Notes: generated by a model not told the origin, from the sequence alone. A stretch of DNA of 64,000 nt from Nitrospirota bacterium (GCA_021826965.1 JAKAYA010000007.1:1-64000), one strand, 5' to 3'. Positions 1-8,796 are shown, numbered from the stretch's first letter. A program made the numbers and translations.

Positions 1-390
1 GTCCTCCAGAACGCCGGCCAGCAAAGGCAGGTCTTTCATGACCAGTTGTTCCTGAAGAGAAACCGTCGCCGTCGACACAAGAAGAGTCTTTTTTCGGCTC
101 CGGGCCAGAACGATGCCTGCGAGGAAATAGGCCATGGTTTTCCCGGTCCCGGTCGGTCCCTGGATGACTGCGATATTCTCGCCCTCTGCCGAAGGGCTGC
201 CATCTTCCCTGCACCGGGAAAAAGTGCGGGCGACTTCCGCAATCATGGCCCGCTGCCCCGCCCGCGACACGAACCCCGGAAGCTTCCCTGACAATCTTTC
301 CAGCAAGGTGCGTATCCCTTGCTTCTCATTTTCGAGAAGGGCTTCTCCGGAAGATTTGACAAACCCGGCATGCTTTCCGGTGACGCCCAA
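1..390 (-). CDS. DinG-family ATP-dependent DNA helicase, N-terminal part (cut by window edge)
   Basis: Not in the ORF track because it runs off the window. The minus-strand reading starts with TTG directly after the comF stop, in the same frame, with GAGGAG six bases upstream. The 130 visible codons contain a Q-motif-like RAGQRAMIAEVA (about residues 43-54) and a Walker A loop GPTGTGKT (78-85), followed by a helix and the strand KTLLVSTATVSLQEQL. This is the arrangement of DinG/Rad3-type superfamily 2 helicases, which use ATP to unwind DNA or R-loops. The iron-sulfur cysteines and later helicase motifs would lie outside the window. It is last in a minus-strand run and has no gap to comF, so it is probably translationally coupled. 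Family assignment is fairly secure; the exact subfamily is not. Confidence 0.75.
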   Translation of the reverse strand, partial: MGVTGKHAGFVKSSGEALLENEKQGIRTLLERLSGKLPGFVSRAGQRAMIAEVARTFSRCREDGSPSAEGENIAVIQGPTGTGKTMAYFLAGIVLARSRKKTLLVSTATVSLQEQLVMKDLPLLAGVLED

Positions 391-1032
391 TCAAATCTCC
401 TCACCGACGCGTAAAGGTGCGTCGAACAACGCGACAGCTTGCACGATCCGGGCCCCCCTGGACAGAAGAAAAGCCGCAAAAGATTGAATGGTTCCGCCGG
501 TCGTCACCAAGTCGTCGAGAATGGTCACTCCGGACATGCGAATAGAAGGATAGGCTCCACCGAACGTCTCACCGTGACGGATCCGCGCAAGCCTGCCGGA
601 TCGGTCCAGACTCTTCTGTTCCCTTTGTGCGCGCGGGGGACCGCCATCGAGAGTGCAGGGAATACCGGTCAGTCTTTCCAGACGCCATGCCATCCGGTCC
701 GGCAGGCTGAACCCTCTGAGAAGCAACCTCCGCTTGTCGGGCGGAACGGGGATCCACAGATGGACCCCGGAAGGGAAAGGCATGCGCTCCATCCCGCGAT
801 CGATCAAGAAATCCGCCAGGGAACGATCTCCTTGAAATTTTGCCAGACCGAAGATCTCGCGGGCAATCCCGTCATATCGAAAAAGGCCACGAACGGGGAA
901 GCCTCCCGATGCCGGACGAGCGGGAGGAAAGCGACGCGTCTCCCGGAAAAACTGTTCCAGACATCGAAAACAAAGAGGTGTTCCGGTTCGTGAAAATGCT
1001 TGGCACAAGCGGCAGGACAACCCAAAAAGCAT
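391..1032 (-). CDS. ComF-family phosphoribosyltransferase-like protein
   Basis: A 213-residue protein with an N-terminal cysteine ribbon (CRLC...CFRC) followed by a type I phosphoribosyltransferase fold carrying the PRPP loop VTILDDLVTTGGT. ComF homologues are linked to DNA uptake and DNA metabolism, but the reaction is uncertain. The ORF track starts at 1179, which would overlap the upstream lapAB gene by 110 bases. The ATG at 1032 follows AAGG at a six-base spacing and leaves a 37-base gap after the lapAB stop, so I prefer it; an ATG at 1098 is the alternative. The stop codon abuts the TTG start of the DinG-like gene. The size is close to the family norm of about 220-240 residues. Confidence 0.8.
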   Translation of the reverse strand: MLFGLSCRLCQAFSRTGTPLCFRCLEQFFRETRRFPPARPASGGFPVRGLFRYDGIAREIFGLAKFQGDRSLADFLIDRGMERMPFPSGVHLWIPVPPDKRRLLLRGFSLPDRMAWRLERLTGIPCTLDGGPPRAQREQKSLDRSGRLARIRHGETFGGAYPSIRMSGVTILDDLVTTGGTIQSFAAFLLSRGARIVQAVALFDAPLRVGEEI

Positions 1033-1069
1033 GAAAAACCTTGGGGCTAGGATGTATCCGGAAATACGG

Positions 1070-2476
1070 TCAGCCGGACTGGCCGAGAGAATACGCATCA
1101 ATGGTCGGATCCGACAGCGATCCCCCGCTGTCTTTGCGGTCATCTGCAGACTGGTCCTGAAGGGAAGGAGTCTGGACATATCCCGGATGAAGGCTCACAG
1201 ATCCCCAACGACGGCAGGAGGGACACTGTCCGGTCCAGCGGACGAGACGTTGAGCACAATGCCGGCAGTACAAACGTCCGGAATGATTCTCGGCATGAGC
1301 CCCTTTCTGAAACGCTTCCAGAGCGCTCGCCCGATCCTTGTTCCGGAGATAGAGATCTCCGAGAAGACGATAGAACTCTCCTTCCCAGTTTTCGCGACCC
1401 TCAAGTGATTCCAGGCGATCCTGCGCAAGGTCGACCATCATCAGTCGGTCATACAGCCTCGCCTGTGCATAGAGGAGAGCCGGATTCTGGGGATCGGCGA
1501 GGACTGCTCTTTCGAAAGCCGTCAGGATACGTTCCGGCGATCCGGCTTCCAGAACCATTTCTTCCAGTCGATAGAGATACACCGGATCCCGATCTTTCTG
1601 ATAACCTTCCTCCAGCGTCGTAAACGCTTCCGAAACACGTCCCTCGCGGGACTGTGCCTCGGCCAGCCCGATCCGGGCCGGCGAGAAAAGGGGATCGATC
1701 TTCAACGCCCCCCGAAAGGAGCGACGGGCCAATTCGGTTTCCCCCTGATCAAGATGGAGACGACCTGTCTCGTAGCGAATCCCGACAAGTGTCGCCACTT
1801 CCAGATCTCTCCTCTCTCCTTTGCCAAGGGAACGGGAAAGAACAGACTGGACGGCCAGTGCCTCTTCCCACTTCTGACGGGAAACAAGGCGGTCGCGATA
1901 TCGGCCCAGAACATCCAGGTTCCGTCCTTCCTTTTTATGGAAATACTCTCCGAGAAGGGCCATTTCGTCATCGGGGCGCCCGGCCTGGCGATAGTCCTCA
2001 CAAAGGGCAAGCACAAGACGGACATCTTCTTCGTCGAAAACACGGGCCCTCCGGTGAAGACGGATGGCCCCTGTCGCATCCCCCGTCGAGCGACGGAGGT
2101 TCCCGAGAAGAAGAAGGGCTTCCAGGTGGTTCGGATAGAGGGAGACCAGTCTCTCCAGCAGGGATAGTGCCTGGGGAACATGGGAACGATTCAGTTCCTC
2201 CCGGACCTTTTTCCACAGTGCAGTCACCTTTTCTTCCCGCTTTTCCTCCCGTGTGTCGTCCAGGTTCCGTAACCACCTCAAGAAATCGCCCGTTCCGTGG
2301 ACGACCATCACGAACCCCGCACCCAATCCCAACGAAAGGACGAAAAGTGCCACTTCAGGAAGCTGTATGACGTGTCCTGGCAGATACTGAAAGTTGACGG
2401 ATCCCGGATTCCATTCGAAGAGCTTTACGACGAACACCAGGGAAAGAAGAAGAGCCAGGAGGAGGAAACGGGTCAT
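1070..2476 (-). CDS. LapA-LapB fusion: membrane-anchored TPR protein with rubredoxin-like zinc ribbon
   Basis: A 468-residue protein. Residues 1-66 show two hydrophobic segments around the motif NFQYLPGHVIQLPE, the signature of the LapA/DUF1049 membrane protein. Residues about 80-390 are tetratricopeptide repeats, and residues 404-421 form a C-x2-C-x10-C-x2-C zinc ribbon (CRHC...CPSC), as in LapB/YciM. In enterobacteria separate LapA and LapB work together in the inner membrane to control LpxC turnover and lipopolysaccharide supply; here both seem joined in one chain. The roughly 45-residue tail after the ribbon is polar. The start ATG overlaps the rsfS stop (TGATG). Domain calls are from visible motifs; the role in lipopolysaccharide control is inferred. 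Confidence 0.8.
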   Translation of the reverse strand: MTRFLLLALLLSLVFVVKLFEWNPGSVNFQYLPGHVIQLPEVALFVLSLGLGAGFVMVVHGTGDFLRWLRNLDDTREEKREEKVTALWKKVREELNRSHVPQALSLLERLVSLYPNHLEALLLLGNLRRSTGDATGAIRLHRRARVFDEEDVRLVLALCEDYRQAGRPDDEMALLGEYFHKKEGRNLDVLGRYRDRLVSRQKWEEALAVQSVLSRSLGKGERRDLEVATLVGIRYETGRLHLDQGETELARRSFRGALKIDPLFSPARIGLAEAQSREGRVSEAFTTLEEGYQKDRDPVYLYRLEEMVLEAGSPERILTAFERAVLADPQNPALLYAQARLYDRLMMVDLAQDRLESLEGRENWEGEFYRLLGDLYLRNKDRASALEAFQKGAHAENHSGRLYCRHCAQRLVRWTGQCPSCRRWGSVSLHPGYVQTPSLQDQSADDRKDSGGSLSDPTIDAYSLGQSG

Positions 2477-3033
2477 CAGACGCTCGGATGCCCCAAGGGC
2501 GGGGATGGTCTCCGGGAGATGTGTTCCGTCATCTCCGGAAGGGGCCTTCGTTCGGGCGTGAGCTCTTCCAGGATCCCCGACTCGTTCAGGAGCAACAGGG
2601 GAGCCGTCGGAAACAGGTCTTCCAGCCGGTAGAGAGACCGTCCACCATTCAGAAACAGGTGGATCACGACAGAGTTGAAATCCACAAGCGTCCAGAAGTG
2701 TCCTTTTTCAGACCGGAACGGCTCTCCTCGCCTGGAAAACTGTTCGTCCAGAAGTTCGAGAACGGCATCTCTGTGTCTTTCATGCTCGACATCCCCGAAG
2801 ATCAGGAAGTCCGCATAGGCACACGCTTCGCCCGCGACAAGAATCCAGACGGAATGAACTTTCTTTTCCTGAAGGAACCGGGCCATCCGTTCCGCTCGGT
2901 CTCGGGTTTCGGAGTCCGTTTCCTTTTGGGGGACTTTTTCCCTTTCCAGAAGGAACTCCCGGGATGGAGTGTGGAAAACGCCGGTCTCAGGGACCGGACC
3001 GGGTCCGGATTGTACTGGTGGACGAGAATCCAT
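2476..3033 (-). CDS. rsfS: Ribosomal silencing factor RsfS (Iojap family)
   Basis: The real gene is the 3' part of a longer track ORF that otherwise lies over nadD in another frame. From the ATG at 3033 it encodes 185 residues: a polar N-terminal extension of about 50 residues, then the Iojap fold with DFLIFGDVEHERHRDAV, HFWTLVDFNSVVIHLF and YRLEDLFPTAPLL, all typical of RsfS. RsfS binds uL14 on the large ribosomal subunit and blocks subunit joining when nutrients are scarce. nadD directly upstream, overlapping by 47 bases, is the classic nadD-rsfS pairing. An internal start near MARFLQEKK would give a shorter, more typical length of about 130 residues, so the start is uncertain; the family is not. 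Confidence 0.85.
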   Translation of the reverse strand: MDSRPPVQSGPGPVPETGVFHTPSREFLLEREKVPQKETDSETRDRAERMARFLQEKKVHSVWILVAGEACAYADFLIFGDVEHERHRDAVLELLDEQFSRRGEPFRSEKGHFWTLVDFNSVVIHLFLNGGRSLYRLEDLFPTAPLLLLNESGILEELTPERRPLPEMTEHISRRPSPPLGHPSV

Positions 3034-3706
3034 AAAGCCCTTTCTCAACGATATAGGATTTGACATTGGCTGGCAAGAACTCTTCAAGGGGCTCTCCCCG
3101 CCGGAGAGCATCCCTTGTCCGCGAAGACGAGAGGTCCGGGGTTCCCGGTCGCACGAACCCGAAATACGTTTCGACTTCCCCGTGCCGGAACCTCTGGACA
3201 AAAACTTCCGGCAGACCCGGTTGTTCCATCTCCGGGAGAAGAACCGGAGCCAGACCGAACGACGCCAGACGGTCAACCCCGGACGTGATCGACAAAAGCG
3301 TATCTCCTGGGCGCCACGCCACCAGCAGATGGACTCGGGCCAGAAGTCGTCCGGGCTCGAACCATCCGTCGAGCCCCATGAAAGCGTCCGAACCCAGAAT
3401 GAGCCAGGGCCTCTCTTCCGGAAACAATGCTTCAACGGTGCGCACGGTGTAAGAGACCTTGTCCGACCGGCATTCGAAATCGGAAATCTCCCATCGGGGT
3501 TCTCCGGCAATCGCCTTTTCCAATAATATCAAGCGTTCGGAACATCCGGGGTCGTCCGGCAAAATCCGATGAGCCGGTTTCCCGACCGGAACGAAAACGA
3601 GCCGCTCAAGCTCCAATTTCCGCGTCAGATAACGGGCAAGAGCAACGTGGCCGCGATGGACGGGGTTGAAGGCTCCTCCGAAAACGGCGGTTCTGGGCAA
3701 AGGCAC
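2987..3706 (-). CDS. nadD: Nicotinate-nucleotide adenylyltransferase
   Basis: NadD adenylates nicotinate mononucleotide with ATP to give deamido-NAD in NAD synthesis. The nucleotidyltransferase motif FGGAFNPVHRGH (H-x-G-H type) is at the N-terminus, and SSSRTRDALRRGEPLEEFLP near the C-terminus is the family's SxTxIR-like element. The track start at 3760 is a TTG inside proA without a good ribosome site. The GTG at 3706 has GGGAGG nine bases upstream and lies just after the proA stop, giving a 239-residue protein that begins PLPRTAVFGG, as expected for the family. The 3' end overlaps rsfS. Confidence 0.92.
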   Translation of the reverse strand: MPLPRTAVFGGAFNPVHRGHVALARYLTRKLELERLVFVPVGKPAHRILPDDPGCSERLILLEKAIAGEPRWEISDFECRSDKVSYTVRTVEALFPEERPWLILGSDAFMGLDGWFEPGRLLARVHLLVAWRPGDTLLSITSGVDRLASFGLAPVLLPEMEQPGLPEVFVQRFRHGEVETYFGFVRPGTPDLSSSRTRDALRRGEPLEEFLPANVKSYIVEKGLYGFSSTSTIRTRSGP

Positions 3707-3725
3707 CGTCAGGGACCTCCCGGAG

Positions 3726-4991
3726 TCAGGCGTTCCGGAGATGTCCGTTACCGCGGACAAGATATTTTGTCGTGGTCAGCTCCGGCAATCCCATCGTCCC
3801 CCGGGCATGGATTCGGGAGGTGCTGATCCCGACTTCCGCTCCCAGTCCGAAGGCAAAGCCATCATGGAGACGGGTCGACGCGTTGACCATGACGCAGGAC
3901 GAGTCGACTTCCATCTGAAAACGTTCGGCTTCCTCGAGATCCCGGGTCAGAATTGCTTCGGTATGTCCGGACCCATATTCCCGGATATGCAAAAGAGCCT
4001 CATCAAGAGTTTCGACCTGGCGAACATTGAGCGCAAGCGACAGGAATTCCGTCCGGTAAGTGTCCGGAGAAGCGGGGAGGATACCCTCTCCAAGCTTCCG
4101 GGTTTCCGGACATCCATAGACGAGAACTTCCTTTTCACGCAACGTTCCGACAATATCGGGTAAGAGGGTCGTACGATGAGAAGAATGGACCAGTAACGTT
4201 TCCATCGCATTGCAGGTCGAAGGCCTGCTGGTCTTGGCGTTTATGACAACAGACATCGCCTTTTCCGGATCCGCCGACGCTCCGACATAGATGTGGCAGA
4301 TACCCTGGTCGTGTTTCAGGACAGGCACCCTCGCATGTTCGTTCACAAGCTTCATCAGCCCTGCGCCTCCCCGGGGTATCACCACATCCAGATCCTTGCT
4401 GGAAAGAAGGTCGACCACCGCCTGTCTGTCGGTCCATGGAAGGAAAGTCGCCCCGCCGGGAGGGATCCCTTCTTCCGAAAGTGCCTGTCTTATCAAGTCT
4501 GCCAAAGCCTGGTTGGAAGACAGTGCTTCCGAACCTCCGCGCAGTACTACGCAGCATCCCGCCTTGAGACACAGGGAAAATACTTCCACTGTGACGTTTG
4601 GACGAGATTCATAGATCACGCCCACGACACCAAGAGGCACCCGGACCTTTTCGATCAGAAGTCCATCGGCGTTTGTCCATCGGTCCACCGATCGTCCCAC
4701 AGGATCCGGCAGGGCACAAACGTCGTGAAGGCCTTGAACCATCTGGACATAACGACCTTCTGTCAGAAGAAGACGGTCGCACAGGGCAGGGTCGAGCCCA
4801 CGCTCGAGAGCATTCCTGTAGTCCTTCTGATTTTCATGAAGGACATGGTCTTTCTCTTTCCGGAGCAAACCGGAAAGACGGGTCAGAACCGCGTTCTTCT
4901 CTTTGGGCTTCAGAACCTGAGTCCGATAGAAAGCCTGTCTGGCATCCCGAAGGAGAGCTTCGAGATTTTTCCGGTCATACAGCCGATCCAT
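3726..4991 (-). CDS. proA: Glutamate-5-semialdehyde dehydrogenase (gamma-glutamyl phosphate reductase)
   Basis: The second enzyme of proline synthesis; it reduces gamma-glutamyl phosphate with NADPH to glutamate-5-semialdehyde. The 421-residue chain shows the ALDH-like fold with VRVPLGVVGVIYESRPNVTVE, the catalytic-cysteine region KTSRPSTCNAMETLLVH and the C-terminal FGLGAEVGISTSRIHARGTMGLPELTTTKY. The track start at 5054 is too early. The ATG at 4991 follows GAGGAG at eight bases and sits six bases past the proB stop. proB and proA are adjacent, the usual proline pair. Length and motifs are standard, with nothing unusual. Confidence 0.96.
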   Translation of the reverse strand: MDRLYDRKNLEALLRDARQAFYRTQVLKPKEKNAVLTRLSGLLRKEKDHVLHENQKDYRNALERGLDPALCDRLLLTEGRYVQMVQGLHDVCALPDPVGRSVDRWTNADGLLIEKVRVPLGVVGVIYESRPNVTVEVFSLCLKAGCCVVLRGGSEALSSNQALADLIRQALSEEGIPPGGATFLPWTDRQAVVDLLSSKDLDVVIPRGGAGLMKLVNEHARVPVLKHDQGICHIYVGASADPEKAMSVVINAKTSRPSTCNAMETLLVHSSHRTTLLPDIVGTLREKEVLVYGCPETRKLGEGILPASPDTYRTEFLSLALNVRQVETLDEALLHIREYGSGHTEAILTRDLEEAERFQMEVDSSCVMVNASTRLHDGFAFGLGAEVGISTSRIHARGTMGLPELTTTKYLVRGNGHLRNA

Positions 4992-4996
4992 AAGAC

Positions 4997-6145
4997 CTAC
5001 TCCTCTTCCTTCTTCCACAAGACCATGGCATTTCTGTGAACAACCAGGGGCCAAGAGTCCGTGGACCTTTCCTTTTCAATTTTCCGGTGCGTCCATTGGG
5101 CCACGGCGGAAGACGGTAACCGGCAGATGCCCCGACCGATTTCCCGACCGGAATGGGACAGAAGGCGAACGACTTCACCGGGTTCAAAAATCCCTTCATA
5201 CCGGGAAATCCCCGCGGCCAAAAGACTTGACTTCCCGCGGGAAAGAGCTTCCGATGCCCCTTCGTCAAGGATGAGATCCCCGGATGGTTCTGCAAAAAAG
5301 CCGATCCAGACTTTCTTTGCAGGCCAAAGTTTTTCTCGGGCGGAAAAAAGTGTTCCGGCCCCCTGAAAAAACCGTTCGACCGGAGAGTCTTCCCGTCCGT
5401 TGACGATCCCGACCGGGAGACCCCACCGGTTCGCCCAACATGCCGTCAGGACCTTTGAGGCCATTCCACCCGTTCCGAACCCCGACCGGGAAATTCCTGC
5501 CAGACTTGCGACTTCGGACGTCACCTTATCCACATGGTGGATGGGAGTGGCGGTCGGAACCCGGGAAGGATCGGCCGTATACAGCCCATCGACATCCGAC
5601 AGGATGAGGAGAAAATCGGCCTTCACCGTTCCGGAAACCAGAGCGGAAAGGCGATCATTGTCTCCAAACCGGATCTCTTCCGTGGCCACCGAATCGTTTT
5701 CGTTCACAACAGGCACCACACCGAGGGACAGAAGCGTTTCGAGCGTTCTCTCAAGATTGGTGAATCGGTTTCTCCGGACAACATCACGTGGCGTCAGGAG
5801 AACCTGGGACACCATCAGCCGATGGGGAGAAAAAGCCCTTTCGTACCCCCACATAAGACGGCTTTGCCCGACGGAAGCGGCAGCCTGCTTCATGGCCAGA
5901 GTCAGGTTTTTTTTTCCGAAAACCAGCTTCATCCTTCCTGCAGCGATCGCACCGCTCGAAACAATGACAACACGGATCCCCTTCGCGCGAAGCCAGGCAA
6001 CCTGACGGGCAATCACTCCGAACACCCGGGTGTTGACTCCTGCACGAGGGGAGGCCAGGACCGTGCTCCCAACCTTCAGGACCAGTGTTCGGACGGAAGA
6101 CAGGATCTCAGTCCGCAAACCTCGCTCTTCCGGGTCCGGAATCAT
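4997..6145 (-). CDS. proB: Glutamate 5-kinase with C-terminal PUA domain
   Basis: Phosphorylates glutamate to gamma-glutamyl phosphate, the first and feedback-controlled step of proline synthesis. The amino acid kinase domain occupies residues 1-260 (LVLKVGSTVL, VIVSSGAIAAGR, VVNENDSVATEEIRFGDND, GFGTGGMASKV). The last roughly 90 residues (WIGFFAEPSGDLILDEGA...FEPGEVVRLLS) form a PUA domain, as in the long ProB form. The ATG overlaps the obgE stop by four bases (ATGA), implying coupled translation, and proA follows six bases downstream. The length of 382 residues is normal. Confidence 0.95.
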   Translation of the reverse strand: MIPDPEERGLRTEILSSVRTLVLKVGSTVLASPRAGVNTRVFGVIARQVAWLRAKGIRVVIVSSGAIAAGRMKLVFGKKNLTLAMKQAAASVGQSRLMWGYERAFSPHRLMVSQVLLTPRDVVRRNRFTNLERTLETLLSLGVVPVVNENDSVATEEIRFGDNDRLSALVSGTVKADFLLILSDVDGLYTADPSRVPTATPIHHVDKVTSEVASLAGISRSGFGTGGMASKVLTACWANRWGLPVGIVNGREDSPVERFFQGAGTLFSAREKLWPAKKVWIGFFAEPSGDLILDEGASEALSRGKSSLLAAGISRYEGIFEPGEVVRLLSHSGREIGRGICRLPSSAVAQWTHRKIEKERSTDSWPLVVHRNAMVLWKKEEE

Positions 6146-7224
6146 TTGTCCGGAGTTCCGGCTTCTTTCCGGTCGTCCCGAATCACCTGATTATCCGGCA
6201 CGACCGACACCGGCGGCAAAGAGGGCAACGTGTCTGAAAGAACGGAGAGAAGACGGGGGAGACCTTCCCCTGTATGGGAGGAGATCAGGAGAAGGGGTCG
6301 GCCTTCCTTTTCAAGAAAAGAAGAAAGTTCTTCGAGTCTTTCGGGATCTGCAGAATCTTTCTTCGTTCCGACAAGAACTTCCGGTTTTTCAGCCAAATCC
6401 GGATTGAAGGCCAGCATCTCGTTCCGCACAATCTGGTAGGCTGCCACAGGACCATGGGTATTTTCCGCCGACAGGTCCACAAAATGGAGAAGGATTTCGG
6501 TCCGCTCCACATGTTTCAGAAACTGGATTCCCAAACCCTTTCCTTCATGGGCTCCTTCGATCAGACCCGGAAGATCGGCAATCACAATTTCGCGTTCGTC
6601 CGGTTGAGAACCCAGTATCAGAACCCCCAAATGCGGATGCAACGTGGTAAAGGGATAGGACGCTATGCGAGGATGGGCCTTCGTGACACGGGAGAGAAAG
6701 GTGGATTTTCCCGCATTGGGGAAACCGACAAGGCCAACTCGGGCCATGACCTTCAGCTCCAGCCGGATTCGAAAAGACTGGGATTCCCCTCCCGGCTCGG
6801 CAAAATCCGGCGTCTGGCGGGTGGAGGTAGCAAAGTGGACATTCCCCCGTCCTCCTCGCCCTCCTTTCGCTACGACAATCCGGGCATCCGGCTGGGTCAG
6901 GTCGTAAAGAAGTTCACCGGTTTCCTCATTCAGAATTTGCGTTCCGAGAGGCACCTCCAGAACAAGGGAACGACCGTTGGAACCGTGCTGTTTTTTTCCT
7001 CGCCCCGCCTCTCCCGGCTGCGCTTTCAGAACGGGTCGGTGCTTGAAATCCAGGAGGGTTGACTTTCGGGCCGTACCTACAAAAACAACATCGCCACCTT
7101 TCCCTCCGTCTCCACCGTCTGGCCCCCCTCTGGGAACATACTTTTCACGGCGGAACGACACGCAACCATGACCTCCTTTTCCGGACTCGATAGCAATCCG
7201 GGCTTCATCGACAAACTGGGGCAT
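6142..7224 (-). CDS. obgE: Obg-family GTPase
   Basis: An essential-type ribosome-associated GTPase of 360 residues. The glycine-rich Obg fold covers about residues 1-158 (GGDGGKGGDVVF, KGGRGGRGNVHFATS). The G domain follows with the P-loop GFPNAGKST, the Obg switch IASYPFTTLHPHLG, the DxxG motif DLPGLIEGAHEGKGLG and the GTKKD specificity motif. Obg proteins act in 50S maturation and the stringent response. The C-terminal extension is short. The gene follows rplU-rpmA, the usual bacterial neighbourhood, and overlaps proB by four bases. Confidence 0.96.
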   Translation of the reverse strand: MPQFVDEARIAIESGKGGHGCVSFRREKYVPRGGPDGGDGGKGGDVVFVGTARKSTLLDFKHRPVLKAQPGEAGRGKKQHGSNGRSLVLEVPLGTQILNEETGELLYDLTQPDARIVVAKGGRGGRGNVHFATSTRQTPDFAEPGGESQSFRIRLELKVMARVGLVGFPNAGKSTFLSRVTKAHPRIASYPFTTLHPHLGVLILGSQPDEREIVIADLPGLIEGAHEGKGLGIQFLKHVERTEILLHFVDLSAENTHGPVAAYQIVRNEMLAFNPDLAEKPEVLVGTKKDSADPERLEELSSFLEKEGRPLLLISSHTGEGLPRLLSVLSDTLPSLPPVSVVPDNQVIRDDRKEAGTPDK

Positions 7225-7251
7225 GGTTGTCCTGTCCGGAGAAAAAAGTCG

Positions 7252-7530
7252 TCAGTTCGTCGAAGTCGCTTCTGCCGGGAGAGGAACGACATGGATTTTC
7301 TTCCTGTCACGTCCCCAACGAGAAAACTTGACCGTACCGGTTTCCTTTGCAAAGAGCGTATAATCCCTGCCCATCCCGACATTGTCTCCCGGGTAAAACT
7401 GTGTTCCTCTCTGACGTACGAGAATATTTCCCGCCAAAACCTGCTGGCCGTCATGCCGTTTGACGCCCAGTCTTTTCGATTCGCTGTCGCGTCCGTTCCG
7501 GGTGGAGCCCACCCCTTTTTTATGTGCCAT
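7252..7530 (-). CDS. rpmA: 50S ribosomal protein bL27
   Basis: A 92-residue protein beginning [28 protein letters not shown], the strongly conserved bL27 N-terminus that reaches the peptidyl transferase centre. [28 protein letters not shown] is also diagnostic. The start is Met-Ala-His directly, so there is no cleaved N-terminal extension of the Firmicutes kind. It lies between rplU and obgE on the same strand; the three form a common bacterial operon. Confidence 0.97.
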   Translation of the reverse strand: MAHKKGVGSTRNGRDSESKRLGVKRHDGQQVLAGNILVRQRGTQFYPGDNVGMGRDYTLFAKETGTVKFSRWGRDRKKIHVVPLPAEATSTN

Positions 7531-7597
7531 GATGCCTTCTCCGCTTTCCTGGTCGATAACCCCCTGTAAAAAACCGGGGGATTGATGCGTCTAATCC

Positions 7598-7918
7598 TCA
7601 GGCCGTCCGGACAATCTCGAGGATCTGGATCCGGGAGACATTTTGTCGGTGGCCTTGCTTGCGCCGATAGTTTTTCCGCTTTTTCTTTTTGAAAACGATG
7701 ATTTTCTTATCGCGTTCCTGACGGAGAATGCGCGCTTTCACCGTTACCGGAAGAACCTTGTTCCCTTCGGCAAAAAGGGTTCCCTGCTCATCCGAAACCA
7801 TCAGGACATCCCCGAGAGTAAATTCCCCTTCGCCGGGCACCCGTTCGACAACCAACACCTGACCGGGAGCAACGCGGTACATTTTTCCGCCCGTCCGGAC
7901 AACTGCAAACTGAGCCAT
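7598..7918 (-). CDS. rplU: 50S ribosomal protein bL21
   Basis: A 106-residue protein starting MAQFAVVRTGGKMYRVAPGQVLVVERV, with the C-terminal FKKKKRKNYRRKQGHRQNVSRIQILEI typical of bL21. The track start at 7984 adds 22 unrelated residues. The ATG at 7918 is preceded by AAGGTGG and matches the family start. It is first in the minus-strand run with rpmA and obgE, and a plausible promoter lies about 75 bases upstream. A short inverted repeat AGTCCC-TT-GGGACT sits in its leader. Confidence 0.96.
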   Translation of the reverse strand: MAQFAVVRTGGKMYRVAPGQVLVVERVPGEGEFTLGDVLMVSDEQGTLFAEGNKVLPVTVKARILRQERDKKIIVFKKKKRKNYRRKQGHRQNVSRIQILEIVRTA

Positions 7919-7990
7919 CGTCTTTCCACCTTCTTTTGAAAATACAACCAAACAGTCCCAAGGGACTTTTACCTGAAAAAGCAAAATAAG

Positions 7991-8020
7991 ATGTTACCAA
8001 ATTTTTTCATTCAAATGCAA
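7991..8020 (-). promoter_or_regulatory. Predicted promoter of the rplU-rpmA-obgE run
   Basis: On the minus strand TTGCAT (8015-8020) and TAACAT (7991-7996) are separated by 18 bases, a fair sigma-70-type match, about 75 bases upstream of the rplU start. The rest of the rplU-fur interval (7919-8313) holds the rplU leader hairpin, two short hairpin-forming stretches (8051-8066 and 8115-8133) and the fur promoter. I see no gene in it. Confidence 0.45.
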
Positions 8021-8178
8021 AGCCATCCGGAACGGAGAGGAAGGAGAGTGGGTTCCGATCTCCTGATAGATGGCCTGTGGTCTCACCGCCGGGCTGCCAT
8101 GAGAGAACCCCCCACCCATGTCCCCCTGGGTCTGAGAAGGATAGAAAGACAGATATCAGACAGATTTCGGTCAAAAAG

Positions 8179-8207
8179 TTGCCTGAATCCGAACGGCCTT
8201 GTAAAAT
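8179..8207 (+). promoter_or_regulatory. Predicted promoter of fur
   Basis: TTGCCT (8179-8184) and TAAAAT (8202-8207) are spaced by exactly 17 bases, which would start transcription near 8214 and give a leader of about 100 bases before the fur ATG. I could not identify a convincing Fur box over it. Confidence 0.45.
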
Positions 8208-8313
8208 ATCCATATTTGGACAACATGGGTTCTTCCGGTTTCTGGATTCACTTGCCATGATCAAAACTATGGAACGACGATCCCACGATCCCTTAACGAA
8301 GGAAAGGCGTGGA

Positions 8314-8775
8314 ATGGTTGCCTTTCACGACCCATCGGACGAAAACGCCCTGACGAAACGTTTCCGGGATGCAGGCATCCAGGTTACGCCCCAGCGGCTC
8401 ACGATAGCCGATACTCTTTTTCAATGCGAAAAGCACATCAGCGCCGAAGAACTCTATCTTCAGGTCCGGGAAAAGAATCCTCGTATCGGATTGGCGACCA
8501 TATACCGGACGCTCCATATCCTTAAGGAAAAGGGGCTCGTCGAAGAGCACAGGTTCAACGATGAGTTCAGCCGCTATGAAGTCAAGGACTCGACCCACCA
8601 CGACCATCTTATTTGCATCGAATGCGGCAAGGTCGTCGAATTCGGACAACCTGTCATCGAGCACCTGCAAGATCTGGCTGCCGAAGAGAAAGACTTCACC
8701 ATTGTTTCCCACAAACTGGAAATCTACGGCATCTGCAAGGATTGCCGGGACCGGAAGGCGATGAAGAAACGCTGA
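8314..8775 (+). CDS. fur: Fur-family metal-responsive transcription regulator
   Basis: A 153-residue regulator. The N-terminal winged helix includes VTPQRLTIADTLF and RIGLATIYRTLHILKEKGLVEEHRF, the DNA-reading helix of the family. The dimerisation domain has the metal-site run HHDHLICIECGKVVEF and a second cysteine pair CKDC, so both structural-zinc CxxC motifs are present. Fur proteins repress iron uptake genes when Fe(II) is bound; PerR or Zur function cannot be excluded from sequence alone. The track start at 8077 is too early: the ATG at 8314 has AAAGG six bases upstream. It stands alone, convergent with the YCF48-like gene. Confidence 0.88.
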   Translation: MVAFHDPSDENALTKRFRDAGIQVTPQRLTIADTLFQCEKHISAEELYLQVREKNPRIGLATIYRTLHILKEKGLVEEHRFNDEFSRYEVKDSTHHDHLICIECGKVVEFGQPVIEHLQDLAAEEKDFTIVSHKLEIYGICKDCRDRKAMKKR

Positions 8776-8796
8776 TTGACCGACACCGGGGCCGGA

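Noticed and set aside
7560-7585. Terminator between rplU and rpmA
   Set aside because: There is a short CCCC/GGGG inverted repeat, but the A/T run is in the loop and no U tract follows; ribosomal genes here are likely cotranscribed.
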